Shown: positions 23,116 through 35,430 of the stretch, in pieces
How the letters are laid out: each line of letters starts with the position of its first letter
Position numbering within the stretch: the first letter of the stretch is position 1
The notes under the pieces: generated by a model
What the model saw: only the letters and a program-made list of their open reading frames with translations
Databases searched by the model: none
Told to the model about the DNA's origin: nothing
Program-made: the position numbers and the translations under genes
Source of the DNA: Sinonovacula constricta
Taxonomy: Eukaryota; Mollusca; Bivalvia; Cardiida; Solecurtidae
NCBI GenBank assembly: GCA_007844125.1
Contig: CM017556.1
Coordinates: forward strand, 81,336,409-81,400,408
Reading direction: 5' to 3'
Length of the DNA stretch: 64,000 bases

Positions 23116-25526
23116 AGTCAAACCTGTATTAAAAGATCACCCTCGGGACAGAGCAAAAGTGGTCTCTTAAGACAGGTGGTCTCTTACTGCAGATTTTTGT
23201 GAAAATCACTCTTGAAATTTACAATTGTGTTGTATAAGCAAAAAGTAGAGAAAGCAATGACATCAATATATGTTAGTGTAACAGGACAGAACAGGCATGT
23301 AAAGGTCAACTAATGTCTATAAAAATAAATAAAACAGCACATAAATATGTTTATAAAATATTATGCTTGTGCAGTTTGTATTGTGTACATTCCTCCTGGA
23401 TTTTCACAGTCAGTTTTTTTGAGTGCTAAATCTTCTGTCGTCTTGTAATAAAATTAGTATGTTATTAAAGTATATACACTACATTACATGTTATCAAATT
23501 GCAAACAAAAGTTCTTAAATCAGCACTGAAATAATTATGAATGGCAGTTTGTTTCACAGATGATGTCATTCGCATGTCAATTAGAATGTTCACCATGTGC
23601 AGAGCACTGAATAGTAACTGATCTTCACCCTGCTGTAGAGCCATTTTCTTTACTTTATCCAAAAAAGGCCGGCATCCACGATGGTGATTGCGTCATCACT
23701 GTGAGTGTTTGGTTTGTCCGTTTCTATCTCTTCTTCAACTTTCTCACACATTTACTCGAGGAGTTTGTTTCCTGGTTTATTCCACTTGCTCATGTCTGTC
23801 TCACAAGTTGCAAAGTGGGTAAGCATAAATCTCAACAAGCTCTCGAATATCACAATCAAAAAATTCCTTTGCCATCTTGTGAACAGCCAATGGTAGATCA
23901 TCAATGTCCAATGCATCTGTCTCGCTTGAATTGGAACACTCATCAGTTGTTGTGGTCTTGGGGTCCATGTTGAATCCACACCTGGAGAAGCACTTCTCAA
24001 TTGTTGTGACTGAAGTATCCTCGCATGCTTTGCTGACCCAACATATGGCCTGCAGCAAGTTCACATCTCTGATGATTTCTGGTCCTATCTTAATTGGATG
24101 TTTTTTTATCATTTCGGTGATCACATACTGTAGCTGTTGGTTCTTGTACTTCAGCTTCATTATCTGGATGATACCCTGGTCCATAGGTTGGCATATTGAT
24201 GTGGTATTGGCAGGCATGAATTGCAGCTTCACATTTGTCAAGGTCAAGTGGGGATGGGATGATGCATTGTCCAGAAACATCAAAATCTTTCTTCCCTTTT
24301 TCTCATTTGTTTGTCGATAGTTTTTAGCCTGTCTTCGAAGATGTAGCTTGTCATCCATGCCTTTTGGTTCGCATAATACTTGACCGGAATTTTTCATGTT
24401 TTAGTGACTTGCAACATCTTGGGTTCATTGACTTTCCACTTATCACTGGCTGTCGCTTTTCACCAGTCATTGAAGCACACAAAGACACTGTCACACTCTC
24501 TTTTGACCGTTTCCCTTCAACACAAGTCTCCCCTTTCTTAAAAACGTTGTTCTTGTGTCCCTGTAAGACAATCTTATTTCGTCCATGTTGAAGATGTTAC
24601 AAGCATCATGACGTAGGCAGCCTATTTTTTCAATCTTGCATTGTCCATATTTACAGCTGCTCTTTCGCCGGATTGAGTTTTCAGCACAATATTATTTCTT
24701 CTGAGGAACGATTCCAACCAGTCATTTGATGCTTTACACTATGGCAATCATAAGTCTTTCGCAAACAAAAGAGCTTTCTCTTTCAAGAGTGGTCCTGACA
24801 CTGGCACTTGATGTCCGATTGCATCGAAAACCCAACAATAACATAAGTCGTTTAGCGAATCATTTTGAGTTGAACTTTTAACTCGTTTCACTTCCGAATT
24901 TCCATGTTCATATTCGTCCATTATTTCATGTTTTCGTTTTGCAATGTTCTGAATCTGCGTTTTTCCGACACCAAGCTCAGATGCAACAGCACGACAACTT
25001 TCCCCTCTGTCCAAAAGTTTGACAATTTGGACACGATCTTCTAGTGTAAGGCACATACGTTTAGACATGTTGATGCATAATGCAATAAAGAACAACTGTT
25101 CCAGATATTCCATTATATTACTGTATCCAATTGCAGTTTGCGCTTTATAATTGTATGTTTTAAGTTTTTAGCAAATCAATTTATCGTAATTAATACAAAC
25201 ATAACTTTTTTAAAGAAACCGAAGTCGGAACATGACCAATAAGTGTCAGTACGAGCGGTAATAGAGCACACTCGATTAGGTGTGAATCGAGCACGGGCTT
25301 GATGTGTACATCGACCCAGTGACATTACGTAATTTCCCATTTTGACACGGCCGATTGCAGTGATTAGCAAAGAAGGTCAAACTTATTAATTGCTTATTGT
25401 GTGGTCGTAACTAATGTGCGAGTGGATTAACGCGGTCGCCTATTAGGGGATAATTAAAGCATGTTTGACATGTTTATGTGTGGTCGCTGGACGCAGATCA
25501 AAGGTGGGCGCTTAGTTATAAAGCTG
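23116..25526 (-). mobile_element. Tigger/pogo-type DNA transposon (decayed)
   Basis: About 2.4 kb. The left end GTCAAACCTGTATTAAAAGA, followed by GGTCTCTTAAGACAGGTGGT, is typical of Tigger-like termini. The right end, read in reverse, is CAGCTTTATAACTAAGCGCC followed by CCACC, a diverged match. A transposase relic fills the interior on the minus strand. A left-end TA (23115-23116) is present, but the target-site duplication on the right is not clear. The element appears to interrupt a DDE_4-type transposase relic that continues at 25527. Confidence 0.75.
23801..25068 (-). pseudogene. Tigger-type transposase relic (CENP-B-like)
   Basis: Minus-strand fragments in the correct order. A psq/CENPB N-terminal helix-turn-helix (RVQIVKLLDRGESCRAVASE) lies at 25050-24960, and a second DNA-binding segment (WLESFLRRNNIVLKTQSGER) near 24720-24650. 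Next comes NMDE with the first catalytic Asp near 24590, then KGRKILMFLDNASSHP with the second near 24270, and TTSICQPMDQGII with the third near 24180. About 29 residues separate the last two Asp residues, as in Tigger. Frameshifts near 24750, 24640 and 24350 break it. It would have catalysed cut-and-paste transposition in the nucleus; it is now dead. Confidence 0.85.
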
Positions 25527-26103
25527 TCACTTGCCCCTCAACCGTAAGCTTTAGAAACATACATAATGTATTATGATTTTTGCAACTGCTGTAAGTTTTA
25601 TTTCTAGCTTTTAACGAGAATGGCCTTTGGATTAAAGCATCTGTGCAGTCAACTATGCATGTAGTTTTTAGGACATGTATCATAAAATGAGACTGGCAAT
25701 GAATTGTGATTGTTTCTCTAGGCAACCATACTATGTAGCTATCAAAACTTGATGATATAACGTTGATTCAAGAATGAAAGATAGAAGAAGCTAACTGTCC
25801 AGAAATATGGAAGCGACGAGATATATCGTGAAAACTTAGCCCAAGACGTAGTCGTACTAATACTAATAATATCTGGTCGGCACTGTTTAACTTGTTTTTT
25901 TTTTCAAAAGTAATAAGTGAAGTAATTAAACACATAAGCACATGGTAGTTCAAACCAGTATAAAAGCTTGCATCTGTGCCTGAAGATATATTTTCAATAC
26001 TGAAGTTAGGCACTGTATGTTGAGCAGAAAACACTTTTACTTGTCTTCTGAAAAGCATATGGGTGATTAAGTTATCCAATATCTTCAAGTTGTGTGCTTG
26101 CAT
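25516..26103 (-). pseudogene. DDE_4 (ISL2EU/Harbinger-like) transposase relic
   Basis: Two minus-strand pieces. Upstream (26103-25768): FYTGLNYHVLMCLITSL, then ADQILLVLVRLRLGLSFHDI and SRRFHISGQLASSIFHS, the helix-turn-helix region that precedes DDE_Tnp_4 domains. Downstream, after a frame break (25725-25516): CIVDCTDALIQRPFSLKARN, with the first catalytic Asp and the typical IQRP context. The reading stops where the Tigger element begins, and I do not find the missing C-terminal half on the other side. Weak N-terminal sequence may extend to about 26420. Confidence 0.75.
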
Positions 26104-26459
26104 CTACTAACTTAACTGTATGTTTGCATAATTCAAGGTACATGTTACAACATACTGCCATACACTGGGTTTGTTCTGTCAGATTGTCTGTAGTGCAGGT
26201 TTGTCGGACTCATCAAAAACACTTTTAAAAAGTTAACTTCCATTGGTTGATTCCTTTTCCTTATTCTTTTGTGCATCACTTGTTGAAAGAGGTGTCAATG
26301 GCGTTCTTCCTAGCTGGCGGCTTAGTCGAGGTGTGTAAATATTCTCATACTCCATTTCCTGGTACTGCCCTTTCCTTTGAATGGCAACATTACGAAGACG
26401 TCAATTCTTTGTCCGAATTAGTGACCATCCGAAATTACAAATTGCTTAAGTAAAATTAA

Positions 26460-27750
26460 ATATGCATCGCGTGATTTATGCAAATTGGAACATAAATGGA
26501 CTTCTTAACTCTTACTAATACCCTGGCAGCGGGACTGAAATCTTTCCGGTTGACGACTTTCAACCATCTTCGTGTTTAGTAGACATTCTTCGATAAACCA
26601 TAAATCTTGAATGGTTATATCAAATACAATTCATGTCTGGTAAGATGTATGTCACATATTGACAATTTCCATCGGTAAATGTATCTATGGTTGTGGCTGC
26701 ATCCAACTTCAATGCATTGTTTACCCCTGCTTCTTTCGTGAGGCATATTCAGTCAAAATTATTTCAACACCTGCAATGTGTACTGTGTATTGTCTTGAAA
26801 GTACCGTAAAGGCGGCCGGCATAAACACTCAGGGAAGTTACTCACGTTGGCCATATTTTTGACGTTGTCTATACCATTATTGAATGTACATAATTGTTAA
26901 TAAAACTACTCTAGAGGGAAAATGCCGAACCATCAGATATCAAAGCAAAGCTGTTAAATTCCATCAGCCCATAAAGATTCATATTTGTTGGATAAAGATT
27001 TCTTTTATCATTACAATAAACGCCACAAATATTCCACAAATATACGTATGTGTAATTATCAGCAATTTATTAAATTGTTGGTATAATATTTTTAAATTGT
27101 GTGGCTTCCCCCTTCTAAAGAATACGGTATATATATGTCACAATTATAACAATGAATTTACAAAAAAGCCCCATATCTTGCTGGTTCTAAGTATATTTCC
27201 TTTTTTTAAAACTGTAGGCCTAATGTTTTGTCGGCTGTTTACGACTGATAGATAGTGATCCTTCACATTAATCCAGATTTTTTTATTAAGCCGATCTCAT
27301 TATCGACCCGATTAAGTGATCTTAGAAAACGAAGCTTACATTCATGTAAACTAATAAACTACATGTAGAAGAATAAAACTTATTAATTGATGCATGTATA
27401 GAGCTAGCTTACTGTTACGTAATGTCGAGGTTCACCTGAAACGATTGCGACGTCATACCACACTGTAATGGAGATAGCGAGGAACGGAGTGCTAATTTGA
27501 CTGAAATAATATGTGATCAATTTAAAAGATGTCGCTATGATATCTGCATCTAACGTTGTGTTCGTTAACTACAAAACTTTCCATTCAAATAAACAGAAAA
27601 AAAACGAAATGTTTCAAAGAGTTTGTTTTATCTAAAAAGCACATGATTAATGTTCAATGTTATTATTTGGACGAAAAGAGTTGACCTTTGCAAAGTCTTT
27701 AGGTCAAGAGTTGTCATTTGAACTGACAGTTCTTTGATGTGGTTGATAGA
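26460..27750. other. End of unit U1
   Basis: No gene. 26880-27270 matches 41990-42390 of U2 (for example GAATGTACATAATTG and ATATCAAAG/ATATAAAG blocks), and 27690-27750 matches 42785-42850 (CAAGAGTTGTCATTTGAACT against CAAGAGCTGTCATTCAAACT). These mark the common unit end. Confidence 0.7.
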
Positions 27751-27789
27751 TTATTCCCCTGACCTTTGATGCGCCATATGGATAGCCAT

Positions 27790-29704
27790 CCCCTGCGGAG
27801 CCTAATGCGTTTACCGGCTGGCAACTGATCTTTACCGATCTGTCAGGAAAATTGTTGTAAGCGCCTGTTCTAAACTTGACAAAATCAAAGAAAAATGCTA
27901 TTTTGAAATGAAGATTTAAGTATTGTTCAGGTCGCAATGTGTAATATAACTACAAATAACCGGTAGCAATAATCAGTGCCGCATTTAGTAGATGACTTGA
28001 CTATAATGTTTTCATTTGGTAATAACAACTTCTGAATTGTATCAATAAATTTGTTTTCTGTTTTACTTTAAAGTCACAGAAAATTTAAATTTCCCATTCC
28101 GTTTTATATCTTAAAATAACGGTAACATAATTACTTAAAATGATATTGTACAACCGATAGCGTAAAGTGTCAATTTCTGTTAACAGTTGTTTATGCTGTA
28201 CCGATTGCGCTACCAGGTCCGGTTATAATCTTTTTAGCTATCGACACCACATATGTATTATTATCTAAAATGTGCTCTTGATATAGCATTCTGCAGTTTG
28301 TATATACCATTTGACATGACGTCAGTTATCTCTAGATAGAAATAAATTAGATTTCCATATTCTGAGAATAAAAGAGCGAATGGAACATCTTTCTTGTGGG
28401 TAGGTACTATTAAATAGTTTGTATATGAAATATTGTTAATTTTTGACATAATGCTAAAGCACTTTAATTAATTCTTAGCTCATTTAACAAGAATAATGTT
28501 TCGTACATGTGTGTGAGTCGTTCAAGATACTTAACGTTGGCAAAGGTGTTTTTCAGCAACTAAACCAAAGGGAAGTAAAACATGGTAATTTGAGAGTATA
28601 TCTTATGGAAAATATGATGTAATAAAATACTCAATCTCTTTTACCTAAAGGGATGAGAAATAGTTTGTCTTAGTTTGATGGAACCATGTGATGTTTCCGG
28701 TCAACTGATTTTTTTCAAGTTTAATCAGGTTATATAGTGACTTAAACGTACTGACGTTGCTTCTCTCCCGACATTTAGATAAATTCCAACTTAAGCGTGA
28801 TTTTTAAATTTCAGATAATGTATTTTATCGAGTTAGACAAGAAATGGTCATATCTATTTTGTGCTCGTTTAGTTTCAGATCCTGTGTTAATGAAAGGAGC
28901 TATAACTTGCCAGCCGTGGTATCGATATTAATACGGAGCTTTTAAGAGGTGATTACTGTTTTCAAACATGGGACACGAGACCATGATGGGCCTTCGTGCT
29001 ACTGCGAGTGTCCAGAATGGAAAGCTATCACAATCTATTTCAGGAGAGACTGTTGCCGTAAGCATCAATTTACAATTAAATAGCTCTTAAATATAATATT
29101 AAAAGTCTGAATCATATTGCTGTTAAATTAATCCTGTTAAAACATGTAACCGATTGCTTGCGAGAAATGCACAATTCAACGTAAAATCATCGTCAAATGT
29201 ATGTGTGTACCAGGCTTAGAAAGTAATGTCATCGTCGCTGGTAAAATTAATGGCTTGTTATTAGCATATTGCAATTTTTAATGCTTACAATTTTAATTTA
29301 ATTTTTATGCCATAAATTTACAGACAACATACACAATATGCAAATAATCGCGGTAAACTTTGATAACCTAAAGTTTAATAAATTTGTCCGAATATAAACT
29401 CTTGATTCTCGAAGACACTTTGGTTTGTTGTTCCTGTATCTTCCAGTAATTGTATCTAAGTAACTGCTAGATATCAGTAATAAACAGCACCACGAAAGTG
29501 TTTTATCAAGTGCCCTCAGTCTTATATTACAGCGAAGGTAACAGTAAAGCTGATTAAAGTATATTTTTCCATTAATGTTATTTTTTCAACTTACAGGACT
29601 AGAAACCTGCACTTCCTAGTGGCATTAACTCGGGTCTACAACGACGCCGATATCGTGAGAGAGATGGCTACTACGAAGTTCTCGACAAAATCCAAAGTCC
29701 GGAG
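27790..29704 (+). pseudogene. Dead copy of the PAN-FTP gene
   Basis: The remains are collinear with the intact gene. Exon 1 survives only as its last 57 bases (27790-27846, GGCTGGCAACTGATCTTTAC), directly after the end of unit U1. The donor is GA instead of GT (27847-27848). Exon 2 (28879-29057) has a net loss of 28 bases, which shifts the frame, but keeps its acceptor and GTAAGC donor. Exon 3 (29592-29704) has lost its acceptor (TTTTCAA in place of TTTTCAG) and most of its 3' half. The duplication breakpoint inside exon 1 removed the promoter and signal peptide, so the copy was probably non-functional from the start. No working protein is expected. Confidence 0.85.
28193..28226 (-). mobile_element. 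SINE family A head fragment
   Basis: GTACCGATTGCGCTACCAGG is nearly identical to the A-box region of the SINE at 8795-9108. Only about 30 bp remain, in intron 1 of the dead gene copy. Confidence 0.6.
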
Positions 29705-31884
29705 AAATAACAAATACGTTCGTGCGAAATAAATGTGTATGAAGAGTAATATCATAGACAACGTATGAAAGAGAAGACTAATTAAAAATGTAAAACTGTG
29801 TACATATTTTTGTGGTAAATAATGTTGGACGTTGGGTCGTAGGAATCACATATACACTTTAATGAGAATTTAACGTATGAAATACTGTTTAAAAACGTTT
29901 TCGATAGATACAGTACATATTTTACATATTTCCGTTTCTTACACAAGGACCAGAACAATAGTAATCATTCAAACAGACGAAATTACAAACAACGACAGTA
30001 ATTAATGACAGAGAACTGATTATTGAAGAACTTGTATGAAGTTTGTACATTAAGCAAAAATGTGAGCGTTTTAATTTTTTCTTAAATTTGTCGACTTAAG
30101 CGATGCTTTAATTATTAGAAAGATATGATATTATCAAGAAAGATCCCACGTCTAATCTTTTGTTTGTTTATTGGGTTAATCGTCCCACCAACAGTATTTC
30201 AGTTATCTGGAGACGGAGTTCTCTTGAGGCAGATATAGTGCTGCCTTCACTGTGTATAGCATGCCGTGTACACCTGGCATGATACCACACCTACTCACAC
30301 TTACTCAAATTGTACTGACACCGGGCCAACGAGTCGTGGAACTACCCTTATATTTGCTTGAGCGTTAGTAAGGGAGCTATACCACTACCATTTTAACGAC
30401 TGATATGTCGTGTCTTGGGATCAATACCGGGACCTCGATTCGATTAAATAACCTAAAAAATTATTTTACCTGAAAAGATCTGGCAAAACGATGTTAATTG
30501 ATGCTCTGAATCTGTTGTGAAAATGAGAAAAAACACCCCTATATTCATTACAAAGCTATTTTTAAAATTACAAACGAGTGCAATTTCTCATTAAAGTTTA
30601 TAATTAATAAAACGACAAAAATGTAATTAAATGCATTGACCCCGTTAGGATAGTAATACGAATGAATAGGTTTATTGAAAAGAATAACTAATTAATGACA
30701 TTTTCGTTTTGAATCCCGAGTAAAAAAATAATTTTATATTTCGGGGGAACACGCATTTGAAATTCCGTATATTACCAATTATAAGCGAATCATGTGGAAA
30801 ACGGTGTGATCGTGACTGTAACCAGTTAAATCAATAATGACACGATTCATTGCCGTAAAAAGTGTAAACACTGTTTGCATCCTTAGGGGTTGTTACATTA
30901 AATACCGACCGGAAGAAGAACCTGTGACATGGACTTTGTCTCTTTAGTAACAGTTTGTTACTTTGTCTTGTCTAATAAAATACATTTGCAGTCGCAGATA
31001 GGAAATAAAACTTAACAGGGTATTTATATGTTCGATCGTTATTATGAGCTTATATGTTTTTGCAAATAAAAAAATACAGTGTCTTCACGCGTTTATCATA
31101 CCATGTGTATACCTGATGACACCTGCAGTTACTCCGCTCAGGCTAAGCATGACAGAGGTCAATAAAGCGTATGCGAATATATAGCATGTACCGGGCTTAG
31201 AGGTCAAATATACAGGTCAAAGAATAAATGGTTATCTCGTATGCCGACGATTTCCTTGACATTTCGTGTTCCTTTTAAAAATGACGAGCAAACTGAAAGT
31301 AACATTTTAAATTTTTATATACGCACGTCACAATAAACTCATGTGGAAATATTGAATGTATCGTGTTTTAACCTAATGATGCAAAAGTGAATTACATATA
31401 CATTAATCACTACAAACTACCATAACTACCATTCGCAATTGACTATTTAGATACAAAACATAGCATTACAAGTGTAAAGTATAAAAAAATAAATAAATGA
31501 ATAAAAAAATACAAAATTATACATATTAAAGTCTATATGTTATTGACGAATTTCGGTCAACATGTGTAGCGTAGTAATGAAAATAATAGTTGTTTATTAT
31601 CGTAATCTCTGATCTCATTCACATATACTTGTCTACTTTAAGTATCCAATAACACAAATATCATAACTATTCAATAGGTCGATGCATATTTGATTGGTGT
31701 TAGTTTTTAAAATTGCAGCTTTGAATTGAATTACATAAATGTGATTTATTACCGCACACATCATATTCCGGATAGTGAAACAGTTTTAAGTTCCGCATAC
31801 GTAATTATTTCTTAAAAGTGCTATGTTCAGTGATTTCATGATATAAGTTGTAACGATGTAGCGTTAACCAGGAAACCCAAATGA
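29705..31884. other. Unit U2 backbone after the dead gene
   Basis: No gene. 29740-29880 matches 17300-17440, and 31370-31860 matches 17780-18050. The SINE at 30163-30445 is an insertion missing from U1. Confidence 0.65.
30163..30445 (-). mobile_element. SINE family A, second copy
   Basis: Collinear with 8795-9060: GTTTGTTTATTGG, CGTCCCACCAACAGTATTTC, TGCCTTCACTGTGTATAGCA, TTATATTTGCTTGAGCGTTA, AGGGAGCTATACC. The tRNA-like head is eroded after the B box (GGGATCAATACCGGG) and the A box is absent. Same orientation as the first copy. Confidence 0.8.
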
Positions 31885-33240
31885 AGCAATCAACTTAAAA
31901 AAAACAACACATAAATATGAGATTTCTGACAGAGTTCGAAGAATTCCCGACACAGAAATAGTTTAAAATATTCGCATAATAGTTTCCTAAAAGTGCTAAG
32001 TTCAGTGATTCTAGATATACATTGTAACGATGTACTCTTCAAGGCCACTCATTGGTAGGATGTACACGGTACGTTCAAATTACTTGTTGGATTAAAATAT
32101 GTCTCTTTTGTTTAATAATTAATCAACTTTGAGCATCATTAGAATCTTCAGAGTCAATGTTTTGTACTAGGTAATGACTGGTTACCATAAACCGTCCATT
32201 ATTGCTTAATTAGCATTTAATTAGCATTAGCATTTATTTTACAATTTTATCTTCCACATAGCATTGTGTTCATATGTGTCTATTGTCTTGTTTGTTTTTG
32301 GGAGACGGTTACCATGGAATACTTTTATACAGTCGAGACACACTCGAACGAGATAGCAAGGTACCACCAAAATTCCTTTTTATAATGAGTTCCTCGCACT
32401 TCTGTTTTCAAAACAATGGCGTATGTGAATCTCAATTGCCGTAAACCGGCACAGTCGTAAAATTGATGTCGTTATTATAGTCTATATTACACGCTTTGGT
32501 GAGCGACATGTTTAAAGGGATACACACTAAAGACAATTACTGGTTTTGTTATTTTTCATTTAATACATCTTACAAACATGCATACATTTTAAACTGTTTA
32601 TGTGAATTACAGCTACTAAGTAAAATATTGGATATCAATTGTCAATGTCCATTAGCAGTGCCCACGACGCTTTCTTCTAGTCACAAAAATGGTAGAGACA
32701 TTTAAATGCCCTGACATATTTCTCAAGGCCAAACTTTAATGTTGACATTCCTTCAAAAATTTATTGATAAAATATTAATATGCAATGCAGAATATATAAT
32801 TAGACGCCATCTGGCTATATATTCTTGATCGTGTTCTGAAGTCATACTTCACAAGAATATACCAAGGCGTTTTATGGGATAAAATTATCTACTTAAACAA
32901 TCATCACTTGACATTTGATCACAAAAATACTAATAATGACCGTTATTTATGTTGTGCAAATTATAAGTAGTTTCTGCGCTTGACCTTGGCGCTTCTAATG
33001 ATGCCTAGACATATTTGTATCCAACAACAAGTAACTTGAACTCACCGTGTACATCCTACCGATGAGTGGCCTTGAAAAGTACATCGTTACAATACTTTTA
33101 AAATCACTAAACTTAATATTTTTAAGAAGCCATTACGTATGCGAATTTTTAAAACTGTTTCGGTGTCGGGAATTCTTCGCATTATGTCAGAAATTTCATT
33201 CTTTTGATTTATTTGTTAACTGTTATTTTGAATTTTTTTT
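31885..33240. repeat. Long inverted repeat around a 0.9 kb spacer
   Basis: The left arm (31885-32097) and right arm (33014-33240, inverted) share GAATTCCCGACAC, TGTAACGATGTAC, CAAGGCCACTCAT, GGTAGGATGTACACGGT and a CAAGTTACTTGTTG-like end, at roughly 80% identity by eye. The left arm's first part is also a direct repeat of 31790-31860 (AAAAGTGCTATGTTCAGTGA), which is the true unit backbone. One backbone piece therefore exists here as direct, direct and inverted copies. No terminal transposon signature was found. Confidence 0.75.
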
Positions 33241-34537
33241 ACACTTGATAGGTCATGTGGCCCCCAATAATGTTTTACGTAAATAAAGTATATTTAAATT
33301 AAAATTCAAATCAGTAAAGAAATTTTAAAATCTAAAAAGTTAAATGCTGATTTGTTTGCTTCCTTCTACTGTTATCGAGTATAGCTTTATGTCGCAAATA
33401 ACCTGGCCGTTTTTGAAAGCAATGCTAATCAATAAAAAATAATTTATCTCCACTCCACTATTGGTGATGGAAAAAAATCAATTATTGGTACTGTTTCTTT
33501 ATCTTTATATCCCTTTTAGTTAAATGTTTGCAGTGACCGGTAGCGTGAAAACTATACTTTCTAAATTAAGTTTTCAGACTGAGGATCAGTTGAAACTCTA
33601 TGGGGATTTACAACCCATCTCGGTCTGATTTGATTGCCAGTCTGATAAACTTGCTGTAATTTATTGATGCAAAACATCACCATTAAGACAGCAACATCCA
33701 GACTGACGTATAGAAGTCCTTTCATATAAAATAAAATGCAAATATTACGATTCGTAATGAGAAACAAAAACATGCTTTTACGAGCGTTTTGATATGATAA
33801 ATATGTTTATTGAAAAATGTTTACTGAAAGCAGCGACTTAATTAATGTCATAACGGGGAAGTTCAATCTGGCATGGATGATGTGTATCCCAAGACATCTA
33901 TCTGGGAAGAAACATCGGCGGAGCACAGCCTAAGTGGACCCCCACCCCCCTACAAGTTTTCACACCGACTAAAAACGTACAAAGTGACAGGCAATATATA
34001 AGAGGAATTTCATTGATTCAAGATAAAATATCAGACAAATGAATAAGGAAACGTGAAAATCTAAAAGGGTTAAGGTTTTAAAGTTATCAAATGGTTTATA
34101 TAAAAATGTTGTTTTTATAAACAAAAGAATACGAATAAAACATAAACAACTAAAGCAGATACTTAAAACTTATTATAAATTGATTTGATAAATTTATGAT
34201 TTAGAAAAGAAAAGGACAAGAAGATTCAAAATCACACAAGTATTTAATCATGCATAACATTTCCATCGGGATATATTAGATGAACCACAATTTAGATGAT
34301 AACATTGAAAATAATCTGGTCATAACAGAGACAGGACATTTAAGCAGAAATATGGATGCTAATACATTGATGCTTGTGAAACACTGTGAATTTGTTGAAG
34401 ACGTCATTTAAATATTAACTAACAAACACAATGTGAATTAAGGTAATAATTTTAACCGTAGGTTATATGTAAACTTTTTTTTAGAATATAGACATGATTT
34501 GATTGAATAAGGAAAATGAGTCAATATACAGGAAACA
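33241..34537. other. Gene-less DNA in U2
   Basis: Nothing recognised. A run of CCCCCACCCCCC near 33941-33951 is the only GC-rich oddity in otherwise AT-rich sequence. Confidence 0.4.
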
Positions 34538-34705
34538 CCTGTTTCGATCCCAGGCCGCGATATAGCAAAGTCGTTAAAGATGGCAGTGGTATAGCTCGGA
34601 TGCTAACGCTCAAGCAAATATGATAGTAGTTCAACGACTGGTTGGTCCGGTGTCAGGATGATGTGACTGGGTGTGGTATCATGCCATGTGTTAACGGCAT
34701 CATTT
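34538..34705 (+). mobile_element. SINE family A, truncated copy (opposite strand)
   Basis: Starts at the B box (CTGTTTCGATCCCAGG) and continues GGTATAGCTC, GCTAACGCTCAAGCAAATAT and GGTATCATGCCATGTGTTAA, which are the reverse complement of the matching parts of 8795-9060. It lacks the A box and the 3' end. It lies directly before the Penelope-like relic. Confidence 0.75.
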
Positions 34706-34773
34706 AAATGTTGAAGTCAGCACAATTTTTTATATAGCTACATAAATTTCATAGTAAAGACCACGGTACACTA

Positions 34774-35430
34774 TTGCAGTATAATGAGAAGAAGAAAATC
34801 AAACGGAGGGACATTGATATTAACGCATTCTATGCCAAATATTCCGGACTATCCGAAACCACATGGATACTCTGCGCACATCAGACAGATTGGCAAAAAT
34901 ATTTATACGGAGCTGCCAATTGCATGCAGACGAAAGAGCAACCTGCAAGAAATTCTCGTTCACAAGAAGTTAAATAGGCGATTCCTTAAAATACTGTATG
35001 GTTGCAGACCATGAAAAACAAAAAGAAGATGCACGATTTACTCACACGTCATGGAGGCAGGCAGTTTTAATGATCCCAGTGGAAGGACATACAATGTGAC
35101 CTCATTTGTAATTCAAGAAATGTAGTTTATGCGATCCACTGTTCACGATGCCAGTTTTTCATGTACGTTGGCAAGAGATGCGGAAACATTCTACCGGAGA
35201 CAGCTGCTAAATCTTTTGAGGATCCAAAGCAGATACCAGGACCCAGTAGCTGAATACTACAATTAGGAGGATCATGACATCACTAACTTTCGCATTATGC
35301 AATTGGAGAAAGTAAACGAATCGAAGGAGCACAGGCAAACGATTGAATAGCCGTGGAAGGACAAACAGCGCACGTACAAACCGCATGGAATCAATACAAA
35401 GGTATTACGTCGTGCACGACTAAATGGCGC
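34774..35430 (+). pseudogene. Penelope-like element C-terminus (GIY-YIG) relic
   Basis: Shifting plus-strand frames give, in order: a pre-nuclease linker (GKNIYTELPIACRRKSNLQE, then ILVHKKL), a GCRP motif, a segment like GRTYNVTSFVI or DLICNSRNVVYAIHCSRCQ, the YVGKR core, DPVAEYYN and HDITNFRIMQLEKVNESKEH, ending in KPHGINT. The linker followed by Cys motifs and a VVYxIxC...YVG nuclease core is the usual end of Penelope-like retroelements, whose GIY-YIG endonuclease nicks target DNA. In-frame stops (for example at 35008, 35120 and 35265) and frameshifts make it dead. No reverse transcriptase domain is visible upstream, so it is a 5'-truncated insert. Confidence 0.7.

Noticed and set aside
23904..24591. 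Plus-strand frames of 138 and 75 codons
   Set aside because: Shadows of the minus-strand Tigger transposase relic.
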